Below are positions 8,002 to 17,348 of a stretch of 39,183 nt of DNA, piece by piece. The DNA comes from Bacteroidales bacterium (GTDB taxonomy: Bacteria > Bacteroidota > Bacteroidia > Bacteroidales > 4484-276). The stretch covers positions 1 through 39,183 of the forward strand of contig JAIOZV010000006.1 of assembly GCA_021740425.1 (NCBI GenBank), read 5' to 3'. Position 1 is the first letter of the stretch; every line of letters begins with the position of its first letter. A model generated the notes under the pieces. It saw only the letters and a list, made by a program, of their open reading frames with translations. It searched no databases and was not told where the DNA came from. The translations under genes and the position numbers were made by a program.

Positions 8002-11000
8002 TTAAAGCATGTCTTTTTCGATGAGTATTTTTTGAATATGTGGATAAAGGTAATCGTTTACTTCATAAATTCCTGGCTGCGATTCAACGATTAGGCCTGA
8101 TCGCTTTAAAATTTCTATTTTTCCTTTTATCTCCTGAATGCTTTCGAGTGAAATTCGTGATAGTTTACGCAAATTTGCTCTTTTATGAAGAATCAATTGA
8201 ACGATCAACAAATACCAGTCGGGCTTGAGGTGCTCAAGTACTGAATAATCCGGAGTGCGTGGCGGGGCAACAGTAATTACATTTTTTTCGATGTCGGTAA
8301 TATTTGCAAGCCATGTGGTGAGTGCAACACCCGCATTTCCATTCGAAAAGCTGAAATACCTGGCAAACAATCGTGCAAAATCCCACGGCCTTAAATGTTC
8401 GCGAAGACTATTTTCAAGTTTCAGTTTAAAACCACTTGACTGATGTCGGATCATCACTATTTGCTGAAGTTCTTCCGAATTAAATGCCCCCAATTCGATG
8501 GTATTGATGAAGTAGTTTTCGATGTGCCGGATGCGGTTTATCAGTTCAAAGCTGTGCTTTTCGAGGCTGAGTACAAAAAGGCATTTGCTGCTGTATTTGC
8601 TTATCAGCTCCATGATCTGATCGATTACACCAAGTCCGTTTTCGCTTTTTTCCCACCACAGCGAAAGATCATCGATAATTAAAACACTGTGTTCGGGCAG
8701 CGAATTGAAGATTCTGTAATATGAGCCTTTAACTTCGAATGTGCTTTCAATCGATTCTTTAAATAATTTCACGTCTGCCGATCCTCCGTAGGGTGCCGTG
8801 AGATTATAAATGCTTGCTTCCTGGAAGTATTTATTCAGGAAATACTGGGAGAAAAAAGTCTTTCCAGAGTTCTTGTCGCCCAAAACCATGATGCCTCCAT
8901 TAAATTTTTCCTTGTAACGTGAGAGTGCTTTTTCTGCTTCTTCCAGTTCTTTTTTGCGACCAATCCAAAACTCGTTTAAGTAATATTGCTTTCTAACGAA
9001 AAGTCGTGAATAGTAGAAAGGCAGCTTGCGGCTGATTTCAGGCTGAATCGAAACTTTTTCGCAAAAGTTGATGGCCTCGTTGAGGTTAAATCTGGCGGAG
9101 GCAGATTCCTTTCTTAGCCTTTGTGTAAACATTACACCAATACTTTGGCGATACCAGAATTGGTTGAGTTGATGCTGAACAAAGCTTTTTGTTCTCCACC
9201 TTAATGATTGCAAAAAGTACCATCTTCTCCTGATTTCAATATCCCTGATGTATTGTCGGAGGTTGCTTGCACTTTTTATAAAAGAATGATAGGACAGCCT
9301 GTCTTCAAAGGTATTGAGACGCTCGTTCAGTAAATTTGTGATTTGTATTTTTAGTTCTGCCGATTTATCTATTTCCTTGTTTAACAAACGAATGTGTCCT
9401 TCAACAAGTGGAATAATTTTTTCAGGTTTTGGAATTCCATCCTTACTATTTTCCGATTCTTTTTCGATGTCGAATGTAAGATGTCTGATCACCTCATTTA
9501 TGGCCGAATTAATATTTTCGAGTTTTTGAGACATCTCCAAAACCAGCTTTTGCAGGGGCTCTACAAATTCGGTTTGCAAAATGAAATCCATCAGCTCGGC
9601 GACCGAAATATTTACTGTTTCAACATTTTTGAATTGCCGTGGATAAAAATTATTCACTGAATCCTCTGCCATAATTTCGATGGTATGAGGAAGCACACTT
9701 GTGGCCAGTTTTATTTTCCTGAATGTTTTTTCGATCAGTTGATTGAAAAAAACATTAAATGACTCTTGTTGCTCCAATTCCACAAAGTTTTCAGGGGTGT
9801 ATTTTACCTGCCCACTTTTGTTGGTTTGCGCTAAAAAATTTGTCAGTTGATCGCGCATTTCAATTTCCTGAGCAATTACTTCACTTTCGAAAGTAAAACT
9901 CATTTCTTCTGCTGCAATGCTTATAATTGAGCGTAGCTTGGTGGTGAAGGCCAATAGCCCGAGTTCAAGTTTTATTGTGTTGAACAGCAAATGCTGATTT
10001 TGTTGCCAAAGTAGTGGAATGGTAAGTACAAATTTTCGGATACTTTTTGTGCTTTGATGGTCAAAATATTTACCGCTAAAGGCTCTGTTTGCATTAAGCC
10101 TGTCTATTTCTACGGAAAATTCGCCTACATAAGTGTTGATGCTTGTAATTAAATAATGCTTCAACGCCTCGGTGGCATCCAGGTTTAAAATTTTAAGGGT
10201 ATTTAATTCTCTCCTGATTTCATTTTGTTTTTCATCAATGAACTCAGAACTTAGGCCGGATGTTGCTTTTTTCTCCAACTCAAAAAATACACTGGCAATA
10301 CGGTAGAGTATGGTTCTGGTTTTAATGGCATATTGAAGGCTAAGTCCACCCCATTTTTCCAGCATCTCATACACCAGCCTTGTTGTTGAAGTATAAAAGA
10401 AATCGCTGAGTATGGCCCGGTATCTAAAATCATACCCTGAAAGACTACCGGCGGTTATTATATTGAGAAGTTTACGACTGAAAATAAAGAATTTTTCCCC
10501 GGTCTTGTTTGGTTTGCCAAAATCCAGGTCGGTATCAGTAAGGGCTACCCTGATTTTTTTTGGAACGCCCAATACAACCTTTTCCATTTCACGAAAAAAA
10601 TACTCGATACTTTCTTTAAGTTGTAATTGCTGAATTTCAAATATTTCCTGATCGAAATCGGAAATAATTTTCCTAAATCTGAAAAGCAGGTTGCTCTCGA
10701 ATTTTATAATACTTTTTTGTTGCTGTTCAATTTCCTCTGCAATCACCTTCTCTCTGATATTTAAAAAACTCTTTCCGGTGCTGTCTTCAATAAGGCTGAT
10801 CAGGTTGGACTGATATCCGAAAAGTTTAACCAGATAATTAGATATTAAATATCTGTTGATTTCCATCATGTCGGCATTGAGCAGCCTGATGTGTTTTGAA
10901 AGTTCCTCTTTGGCAGGATAGCTGATTTCAGGCAGCGGAGTTGCAGGTTTCATCTGAGTTTCATTCTTTTCAAGCTGGTCAATCCTGCCAAGCAATGTAC

Positions 11001-13200
11001 GTCCGATACCGATCCTTAACTCCTTAAAATTGGTGGAAGCTTTAATTAAAACTACGGTTCCAATATCTTTACAAAGCTTATTGGTTTCCTCCACGAAGGT
11101 GGTTTCGTCACCTTTTTTAATATCGGGCAAGCCAAGGAAAATTAAATCTGAATTTACGGATTCTACCTGTACAATTTCATAAAATGAACGTTGTTCGATT
11201 TGGTTATTAATGATTTTAATATCCGCATTGATGCGCATATTTTCGATAATCGAATGCGTATTTCTGTAGATTATTTCACGATGTTCGTTTACCGGATTTA
11301 CGATCAGGATTCTGGCTTTTGTATTTCGCCATGCTTCCGACAGCCAAAGAAATTTGAGAAGCATGAGAGCAATATTTCCGTTGTGCTCGGTTGTGCGCCA
11401 CCAAATATCCACCTGACTATATTTTCCAAAACCCACACTTTTATCATAATCCATGAGCAGGATGTTAAGATCAAGGGCACTAAGATAATTTACCGTGTCG
11501 AGAAATTTTTCCGGATTCCCATAGTGCCGACCCCAGCCCATCATAACGGTATTGGGTTCAATGCCTGCAAAACCATAAGTTCCTGCTATGTTTTTGATTC
11601 CTTCATAAATATCAGCGCAAGCGTGCTTGCGGGTATAAATTCCTTTGTTGGCAAATTCCGCATCGACTGTGTCAAATTGTTTATGACGTGCCGGCACAGG
11701 GTTGGTGTTTCCGTTTTGCACCAGATCGAAATTGGATAAAAAGCCTTTGCGGCCAACAAGGTGCATCCCAAATTCGATGAGGTGGGGTCTGGCCTGAGTT
11801 CCTCCGCTAAATAAAATGATGTTTGGTTGCCAGTTGCGCTCCTCAAGACCTTTGCGGGCCAGGCGGCTCAATGATGACCTGACGATGGATGACCACACGC
11901 TTTGCCATACATCGCCAAAGTCAACCTGCAATTCTTTTTTGGTAAGAAAAAAGTAGATGGAAAACATGATGAGTATGGCCATAATCATGGCCACGGTATC
12001 CAGTTTTAACATCACCGCAAAACTTGCAATAAAGCCGACAATTCCTATCCATTTAGGAATTTTAAAACTTGGCCTGAAATCGGTACTTGCCCAGTTTTCA
12101 AGGGTAAAAGCAAGGTTTATAAACCCATAAGCTGAAATGTAAAACATTGAAACCACACGTGCAATCACATCAAGGTCGCCAATAAGAATACCTGCTTCCG
12201 CAATAAGAAATGTGAGCATAAGTGCATTTCGGGGTTCGTTGCTTTGGCCATATCCTTTACCAAAAAATGCAGGAAAAATCTTATCCCGGGCTATCGCCTG
12301 TAAAATCCGCGGTGCTCCTAAAATACCACCCAGCGCCGAAGAAAGTGTTGCTCCCCAAATGCCTGCAATAACCAGGGGTGCCCACAAGGCAATATTCATC
12401 AGAAAATTGTAATCGTTTAGCAACACATCACGACTTACAAAAAATGCGAACGCAACAGCCAGGCTCAAATAAACAATAAGTCCAACGCCAATTGCCCACA
12501 ATGTTCCCTTCGAAATCGAATTTTTTGGGTCTTTTAAATCACCCGACATGGCCACACCCACCGTAAAACCAGTTACAGCAGGGAAAAATATTGCAAAAAC
12601 CGTTTCCAGAGGAAGCCCTGCGGGCGCCGGATTTAAAACTACCGAAACTGATGCAATATCAATATTTGTAATAAAACCTGCAATGATTGCAATCAGTGAA
12701 AGTGCGATTGCTCCAAGAATAATAAATTGCGATTTGATGGCAAGCGAAGTACTGACAAAAGCAAGCATGACCAGAAACAGTATGGCAGCGGTGCCAACAA
12801 TCCTGATATCGTTGGCTGAATTACCAAGCCCTAAAAAGGAAGAGATGACTTCGATACCCAGAAAGTTTTCAGCAAACCCCACCAAATACAAGGCAATACT
12901 TAGTGATGTTCCTACAAAAATGGTAATGCCTATGGCTCCACCCATGGGTAAACCCAAACTTCTGCTAAGCATGTAATAAATGCCTCCCACCTTGATTTTT
13001 TTATCCGTAGCGATGGAAGAAATGCTTAATCCGGTGGTTATGGAAATTAAGTGCGCAATCAGAATGATGGCGATGGCTCCGATGAGGCCTGACTGGCCAA
13101 CTACCCAGCCAAGGCGCAAATACATGATAACACCAAGAATGGTAAGCAGCGAAGGTGTGAACACACCTGCAAAAGCACCGAATTTTTTTGCCTTGGGCAT
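8002..13200 (-). CDS. SLC12-type cation-chloride cotransporter fused to a large helical region and a C-terminal AAA/STAND-like ATPase
   Basis: One uninterrupted 1732-residue frame. Residues 1-420 form an APC-superfamily transporter with about 12 helices (start FGAFAGVFTPSLLTILGVIM; GDLKDPKNSI in the middle). Residues about 450-720 resemble the cytosolic tail of SLC12 Na-K-Cl cotransporters (NWQPNIILFSGG, RPHLIEFG, EPNTVMMGW, VDIWW). Residues about 740-1400 are a long, mostly helical region of no family I know. From about 1412 there is an AAA_16/STAND-like module: WIGRKKELEE at 1413-1422, Walker A GDKNSGKT at 1441-1448, Walker B VLIIDD at 1506-1511, then a C-terminal winged-helix-like segment. 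Transport of K, Na and Cl is inferred from family membership; the ATPase may gate or sense, since SLC12 transport itself needs no ATP. A promoter-like pair lies at 13226-13254, and the MscS gene follows after 5 nt. Bacterial SLC12 homologues are usually far shorter, so the architecture is unusual. Confidence 0.85.
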   Translation of the reverse strand: MPKAKKFGAFAGVFTPSLLTILGVIMYLRLGWVVGQSGLIGAIAIILIAHLISITTGLSISSIATDKKIKVGGIYYMLSRSLGLPMGGAIGITIFVGTSLSIALYLVGFAENFLGIEVISSFLGLGNSANDIRIVGTAAILFLVMLAFVSTSLAIKSQFIILGAIALSLIAIIAGFITNIDIASVSVVLNPAPAGLPLETVFAIFFPAVTGFTVGVAMSGDLKDPKNSISKGTLWAIGVGLIVYLSLAVAFAFFVSRDVLLNDYNFLMNIALWAPLVIAGIWGATLSSALGGILGAPRILQAIARDKIFPAFFGKGYGQSNEPRNALMLTFLIAEAGILIGDLDVIARVVSMFYISAYGFINLAFTLENWASTDFRPSFKIPKWIGIVGFIASFAVMLKLDTVAMIMAILIMFSIYFFLTKKELQVDFGDVWQSVWSSIVRSSLSRLARKGLEERNWQPNIILFSGGTQARPHLIEFGMHLVGRKGFLSNFDLVQNGNTNPVPARHKQFDTVDAEFANKGIYTRKHACADIYEGIKNIAGTYGFAGIEPNTVMMGWGRHYGNPEKFLDTVNYLSALDLNILLMDYDKSVGFGKYSQVDIWWRTTEHNGNIALMLLKFLWLSEAWRNTKARILIVNPVNEHREIIYRNTHSIIENMRINADIKIINNQIEQRSFYEIVQVESVNSDLIFLGLPDIKKGDETTFVEETNKLCKDIGTVVLIKASTNFKELRIGIGRTLLGRIDQLEKNETQMKPATPLPEISYPAKEELSKHIRLLNADMMEINRYLISNYLVKLFGYQSNLISLIEDSTGKSFLNIREKVIAEEIEQQQKSIIKFESNLLFRFRKIISDFDQEIFEIQQLQLKESIEYFFREMEKVVLGVPKKIRVALTDTDLDFGKPNKTGEKFFIFSRKLLNIITAGSLSGYDFRYRAILSDFFYTSTTRLVYEMLEKWGGLSLQYAIKTRTILYRIASVFFELEKKATSGLSSEFIDEKQNEIRRELNTLKILNLDATEALKHYLITSINTYVGEFSVEIDRLNANRAFSGKYFDHQSTKSIRKFVLTIPLLWQQNQHLLFNTIKLELGLLAFTTKLRSIISIAAEEMSFTFESEVIAQEIEMRDQLTNFLAQTNKSGQVKYTPENFVELEQQESFNVFFNQLIEKTFRKIKLATSVLPHTIEIMAEDSVNNFYPRQFKNVETVNISVAELMDFILQTEFVEPLQKLVLEMSQKLENINSAINEVIRHLTFDIEKESENSKDGIPKPEKIIPLVEGHIRLLNKEIDKSAELKIQITNLLNERLNTFEDRLSYHSFIKSASNLRQYIRDIEIRRRWYFLQSLRWRTKSFVQHQLNQFWYRQSIGVMFTQRLRKESASARFNLNEAINFCEKVSIQPEISRKLPFYYSRLFVRKQYYLNEFWIGRKKELEEAEKALSRYKEKFNGGIMVLGDKNSGKTFFSQYFLNKYFQEASIYNLTAPYGGSADVKLFKESIESTFEVKGSYYRIFNSLPEHSVLIIDDLSLWWEKSENGLGVIDQIMELISKYSSKCLFVLSLEKHSFELINRIRHIENYFINTIELGAFNSEELQQIVMIRHQSSGFKLKLENSLREHLRPWDFARLFARYFSFSNGNAGVALTTWLANITDIEKNVITVAPPRTPDYSVLEHLKPDWYLLIVQLILHKRANLRKLSRISLESIQEIKGKIEILKRSGLIVESQPGIYEVNDYLYPHIQKILIEKDML

Positions 13201-13587
13201 AGATTAAAAGTTCGTTTATTTTTTGTAAAAATAGTGATTATTCTAAACTACAAATCCGGGTAAAGCTATCTGCCCGATTTTTTTTAGCTCTGGAAGCTTT
13301 CAAAAGCCTTTATATCCGGTCAGTTTAGAAAAACCACATTCTCCCAAAGGCATAACTGAGGACTGAGGATTGATGGGTTTGTTTTCTTTTAAAACTGCAC
13401 TTATCCATTTTAATATTCTTAACAAGCTTAAAGTTAGTTAGCCCTTTGCCTGAATCTTACTATTTTTGGATATTGAAATCATGAAATGCTGAATATTTGT
13501 TCGCAGTTTTGTTGGCATTTGTGGAAATTGTGGAATAATATTTTACCGGATTTCAAGTTTTTAACATCTACCTAAGTCATTGGAATT
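13201..13587. other. Divergent intergenic region, 387 nt, no gene
   Basis: It separates the minus-strand operon from the plus-strand secreted protein gene. Apart from the promoter-like pair at 13226-13254, the only structure seen is a perfect heptamer doublet, ACTGAGG twice, at 13355-13368. A weak TTTG (13518-13521) and TATTTTAC (13539-13546) pair could drive the plus-strand gene. No long frame, hairpin terminator or RNA gene was recognised. Confidence 0.6.
13226..13254 (-). promoter_or_regulatory. Putative promoter of the cotransporter-ATPase operon
   Basis: Read on the minus strand, TTTG (13251-13254) is followed after 17 nt by TATTTTTA (13226-13233), which matches TAnnTTTG at 7 of 8 positions. 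The spacing is slightly shorter than the usual 19 or so. The ATG at 13200 lies 26 nt downstream of the -7 box, a plausible distance. Confidence 0.4.
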
Positions 13588-14295
13588 ATGAAAATTATTC
13601 ACCTCATAGCAGTACTTTTACTATTCACAGGGCTCACTGAAGCCCAAACCCCCAATCCATCTGATACTTTGCCGGAAGCTGCATCGAGTCGGCAGGACAC
13701 ACTGGCTAAGGATTCTTTTTACAACATGCCAGGGATCTTACCCTATAATCCTGATAAAAAGGTGACCGTAAGAATGGAAATGGGTACAAGCTTTGGTATT
13801 GGCGGCGGAAGTGCCGGGACTTATGGCGTTTATCTGGCACCTCACATCAGTTATAAAGTTTCACCAAAATTCAGGGTGAACTTTGGAGCAATACTCCAAA
13901 ACAGCAATTATCTTAATTTTTACAGCCCGTACAATCCTTATTATCCTGAATACACACAAACATTCAACAGTAATATTACCCGTACTTTACTTTATGCAGA
14001 AGGCCAGTACATGGTAAATCCACGCCTGATGGTAAGCACAAAAGTGTATAAAGAAATTGCCACTTTTGGCGAACCACAAGTTAACCCGCGAGCCCTCGAT
14101 CTGAACGGTGGTGGGGCAGCGGTCGGCTTTCAGTATAAAATTAACGACAGCATGCAGATTGGTGCTGAGATCAGCTACAACAAAGGCCGTACTCCATACA
14201 ACCCATTTTATCCGGCAGGTATTGGAGGTTCATCAATAAGCCATCCATACGGCATCGACAGAAATAACTTTTTTTACAACAACTCCGGTTGGTAA
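13588..14295 (+). CDS. Hypothetical exported protein, probable small outer-membrane beta-barrel
   Basis: 235 residues with a clear signal peptide (hydrophobic stretch IIHLIAVLLLFTGL, probable cleavage after TEA). After a Ser/Thr/Asp-rich linker the chain alternates short amphipathic strands and Gly-rich turns: FGIGGGSAGTYGVYLAPHIS, VSPKFRVNFGAIL, LLYAEGQYMV, AAVGFQYKI, MQIGAEISY. This is the usual look of an 8-stranded outer-membrane barrel. It is rich in Tyr, Asn and Pro, with two NPYYP/NPFYP-like repeats. The chain ends in NNFFYNNSGW; a terminal aromatic residue is common in barrel proteins. No named family is recognised. It precedes yaaA by 29 nt and may be co-transcribed with it, though no functional link is obvious. 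Confidence 0.65.
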   Translation: MKIIHLIAVLLLFTGLTEAQTPNPSDTLPEAASSRQDTLAKDSFYNMPGILPYNPDKKVTVRMEMGTSFGIGGGSAGTYGVYLAPHISYKVSPKFRVNFGAILQNSNYLNFYSPYNPYYPEYTQTFNSNITRTLLYAEGQYMVNPRLMVSTKVYKEIATFGEPQVNPRALDLNGGGAAVGFQYKINDSMQIGAEISYNKGRTPYNPFYPAGIGGSSISHPYGIDRNNFFYNNSGW

Positions 14296-14324
14296 ACCAA
14301 TATGGTCTAATTTCTTTTTACATT

Positions 14325-15092
14325 ATGGTAGTTCTAATTTCTCCTGCTAAAACACTGAATTATAATATTCAACCACAAACATCTATTTTTTCACTACCCG
14401 ATTTTCTTCATGAGTCTGGACAGATTGTTGATGTTCTCAAAAAATATTCTCCATCAAGGTTGCAAAAACTCATGAGCATAAACCCTGATCTTGCAACACT
14501 CAATGCCACCAGATTTATGGATTGGATGCTTCCATTTACACCCGATAACGCCAAGCAGGCCATCATGGTTTTTAATGGTGAGGTGTACAATGGTTTAAAA
14601 GCAAATACCTTAACTGAAGCAGATTTACTATTCGCACAGGATCGTTTAAGGATTTTATCAGGGCTTTATGGTGCTTTGCGGCCTCTTGATCTTATGCAGC
14701 CTTACCGCCTCGAAATGGGCACAAGCCTTAAGGTGAAACGAAAAAAAAATCTTTATGATTTTTGGGGGAATAAAATCACGGGGCATATCAATACTTTGCT
14801 TGAATCCACAGGCGCGAAATATCTTATCAATCTGGCCTCCAACGAATATTTTGATGCCATCAACAGAAAAAAAATAAAGGCCGAAATCATAACACCGGTA
14901 TTTAAGGATTACAAAAATGGGGGGTATAAATTTCTCACTGTTTATGGTAAAAAAGCCCGGGGCATGATGGTGAGGTTTATCATTAAAAACAGAGTTGAAG
15001 ATGCAGAACAGCTCAAATTATTTGATGATGAAGGCTATTTTTACAACGACAAATTGAGCGAGGGGAACAACTGGGTTTTTACACGCGGATAA
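14325..15092 (+). CDS. yaaA: Peroxide stress protein YaaA (DUF328/UPF0246)
   Basis: 255 residues from the ATG at 14325, matching the family length of about 255. The start gives the canonical N terminus VVLISPAKTL. An upstream in-frame TTG at 14289 would overlap the preceding gene and add residues not seen in the family. Other hallmarks are GLYGALRPLDLMQPYRLEMGT, WGNKIT, INLASNEYF and the C-terminal TVYGKKARGMMVRFI. In E. coli YaaA limits intracellular iron and thereby DNA and protein damage during hydrogen peroxide stress; the fold binds DNA in vitro. The role here is inferred from the family. No oxidative-stress regulator site was recognised upstream. Confidence 0.94.
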   Translation: MVVLISPAKTLNYNIQPQTSIFSLPDFLHESGQIVDVLKKYSPSRLQKLMSINPDLATLNATRFMDWMLPFTPDNAKQAIMVFNGEVYNGLKANTLTEADLLFAQDRLRILSGLYGALRPLDLMQPYRLEMGTSLKVKRKKNLYDFWGNKITGHINTLLESTGAKYLINLASNEYFDAINRKKIKAEIITPVFKDYKNGGYKFLTVYGKKARGMMVRFIIKNRVEDAEQLKLFDDEGYFYNDKLSEGNNWVFTRG

Positions 15093-15221
15093 TATTGAAT
15101 ATTATTTTGCGTGATTGTTCTGTTAGCCTCACCTACAAATTTTCCATTTTCTTTCCCTGCATTTTCAGGTTGTTTTAGAAAATCTTTACTTTTACACAAG
15201 GTCTCAAAATACACCTGAGTT

Positions 15222-17348
15222 ATGCAAAGCTGGCATACATTCCCGTTTTTCAGATTGATAATTCCATTTGCCGCCGGAATTCTTGTTTCCGTCTATACAG
15301 ATTTTACTTTTGAATCATCCAGAGATGTGCTGTTTATTGTAACCATTGCTGCTTTTGTGCCGATATTGCTCACCTATTTTTTTAGTACTTTCAGCCTGAG
15401 ATGGTTGAGCGGGTTGGCCGCTTACATATTTTTAAGCATTGCAGGTTATAGCCTGACAGCCTTCCACACTCCAAAATATGATCAACTGAATATTTCAAAT
15501 TTTCATTCTATCCCTGAAATTTCCATTCTTCGCATCGCTGAACCACCAATAGAAAAGGCCAACAGTATGAAAGCAGTTGGTGAAATTGTAGCAGTTTACG
15601 ATTCGGCTGAATTCATAAAGGTTACCGGAAATGTGATAATGTACTTTGAAAAGAGTACAAGCTCAAGGGCGCTGCACTATGGGGACGAAATCATGGTGAA
15701 TACAGCTATTCAGCAGGTTGATCCTCCGGGAAACCCAAATCAGTTTAATTACAAGAGCTTTCTTGCCAATAGTGGGATTTATCATCAGGTTTATGTCAGG
15801 CCAGACCAATGGAGCGCCACCGGTGAATTCAGGCGAAATCCGTTTTTCCGGTTTGCTTATGCTGCCCGTGAAAAGATGCTAAAAATATTGGAGCACCTTG
15901 GATTGGACGGAGATGAGTATGCCGTGGTGTCGGCTATTTTGCTGGGATACGATGATTTGATGGATCGTGAGCTGCGAAACAAATATGCCAGTGCCGGAGC
16001 CTTGCATGTGCTCTGTGTTTCGGGTTTGCATGTGGGCATCATTTTCATGTTTTTAAGCCTGCTGTTTATGCCCCTCAATCGCAGAAAATCATTACGGATT
16101 GTTAAGTTATTACTGGTTCTGCTGAGTATTTGGACTTATGCCCTCATTACCGGAATGACTCCTTCGGTTATGCGAGCCAGTGTAATGTTTAGTTTGTTTG
16201 CGGTTCGCGATGTGAGAAAGGACAAATCAAACCCCTACAACATTCTGGCAGCATCAGCATTTATCCTGCTCACTGCAGATCCTTACATGATCACAAAAAT
16301 CGGATTCCAGTTATCCTATGCTGCGGTTATCGCCATCATTTCACTTTTCCAGCCTATTTACAACCTATGGCCACAGAAAAACATTTTATTGGATTATTTC
16401 TGGAAACTAACAGTGGTATCATTTGCAGCGCAAATAGGTACCTTCCCTTTTGCAATCTATTATTTTCATCAGTTTCCTGTTTATTTTTTTCTTACCAATA
16501 TCATTGTAATACCACTTGTATGGCTGATTTTAAATACAGGAATACTGGTTTTGATGATGTCGGTAATATCAAATTTCGTGGCTATTAACCTCAGCATTAT
16601 TTTATATTATATGCTTGCCGGATTAAACGCGGCAGTGTCGTTTATCAATGCATTGCCCGGGGCTGCAATTACCGGCCTGGTTTTATCACTTTTTCAGCTT
16701 GTTCTGCTTTATGGAGTTATTATTACCATAAGCAGAGCCTTACTTCTGAAACATACCGGCCTGCTTTTAACTTCGTTAACCTGCGTGCTTGTGCTTTTGG
16801 GAAGCTTTATCATTACAAAAACTGAAATACTATCCCGGCAAAAAATGATTGTTTATCAGGTAAACGGCCATTCCGGCGTGGAGTTTATCATTGGAGAAAA
16901 CTCGCTATTACTGGCAGATACAGGCTTGCTGAGCAACAAACAGATGATTGATTTTAACATCTCGTCCAACTGGATTTTTTCAGGGATTAAACACGTAAAT
17001 TTGTTCTCCCTGCCCCAACAGGAAGGGGATAGCATTTTTAAACATCACAATCTGATCCGCTTTTATCCGCCCTGTTTCTATACATTTGGAAACCTCACGA
17101 TGGCAATGGTTGATGAAGATTTAAAAGATTACAAGCCTGATGATCCGATTCACGTTGATGTTTTGATTCTCAGAGATAATCCAAAAATTTCCATTCCCGA
17201 ACTCATGACCACAATCAGTTTTAATCATTTGGTTATTGATGCGTCCAATAGTTTTTGGACAGCCCAAAAATGGAAAGCTCAGTGCGACTCCACCAGTATA
17301 AGGCATCACAATATCAGATACGATGGATATTTTACAACGAATTTGTAG
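15222..17348 (+). CDS. comEC: ComEC/Rec2 family DNA-uptake channel protein, without a recognisable metallo-beta-lactamase domain
   Basis: A 708-residue polytopic inner-membrane protein. An N-terminal pair of helices and a DUF4131-like OB region occupy about 1-200 (PPGNPNQFNYKSFLANSGIYHQVYV). The Competence domain starts with the family hallmark ALHVLCVSGLHVGI near residue 262 and continues with about eight helices to about 525. ComEC carries transforming single-stranded DNA across the inner membrane. The last 170 residues are soluble but show no HxHxDH motif, so the nuclease-like beta-lactamase domain of many ComEC proteins is either absent or too diverged to see. No other competence gene is present in the window. 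The 3' end overlaps the convergent glycosyltransferase gene by 17 nt. Confidence 0.9.
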   Translation: MQSWHTFPFFRLIIPFAAGILVSVYTDFTFESSRDVLFIVTIAAFVPILLTYFFSTFSLRWLSGLAAYIFLSIAGYSLTAFHTPKYDQLNISNFHSIPEISILRIAEPPIEKANSMKAVGEIVAVYDSAEFIKVTGNVIMYFEKSTSSRALHYGDEIMVNTAIQQVDPPGNPNQFNYKSFLANSGIYHQVYVRPDQWSATGEFRRNPFFRFAYAAREKMLKILEHLGLDGDEYAVVSAILLGYDDLMDRELRNKYASAGALHVLCVSGLHVGIIFMFLSLLFMPLNRRKSLRIVKLLLVLLSIWTYALITGMTPSVMRASVMFSLFAVRDVRKDKSNPYNILAASAFILLTADPYMITKIGFQLSYAAVIAIISLFQPIYNLWPQKNILLDYFWKLTVVSFAAQIGTFPFAIYYFHQFPVYFFLTNIIVIPLVWLILNTGILVLMMSVISNFVAINLSIILYYMLAGLNAAVSFINALPGAAITGLVLSLFQLVLLYGVIITISRALLLKHTGLLLTSLTCVLVLLGSFIITKTEILSRQKMIVYQVNGHSGVEFIIGENSLLLADTGLLSNKQMIDFNISSNWIFSGIKHVNLFSLPQQEGDSIFKHHNLIRFYPPCFYTFGNLTMAMVDEDLKDYKPDDPIHVDVLILRDNPKISIPELMTTISFNHLVIDASNSFWTAQKWKAQCDSTSIRHHNIRYDGYFTTNL

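Noticed and set aside
11191..11739. Plus-strand frame of 182 codons within the cotransporter-ATPase gene
   Set aside because: It is antisense to the conserved SLC12-like tail and has no family features.
15089..15108. AT-only inverted repeat with T's after the yaaA stop
   Set aside because: About 7 A-T pairs around a tiny loop, too weak to call a terminator.
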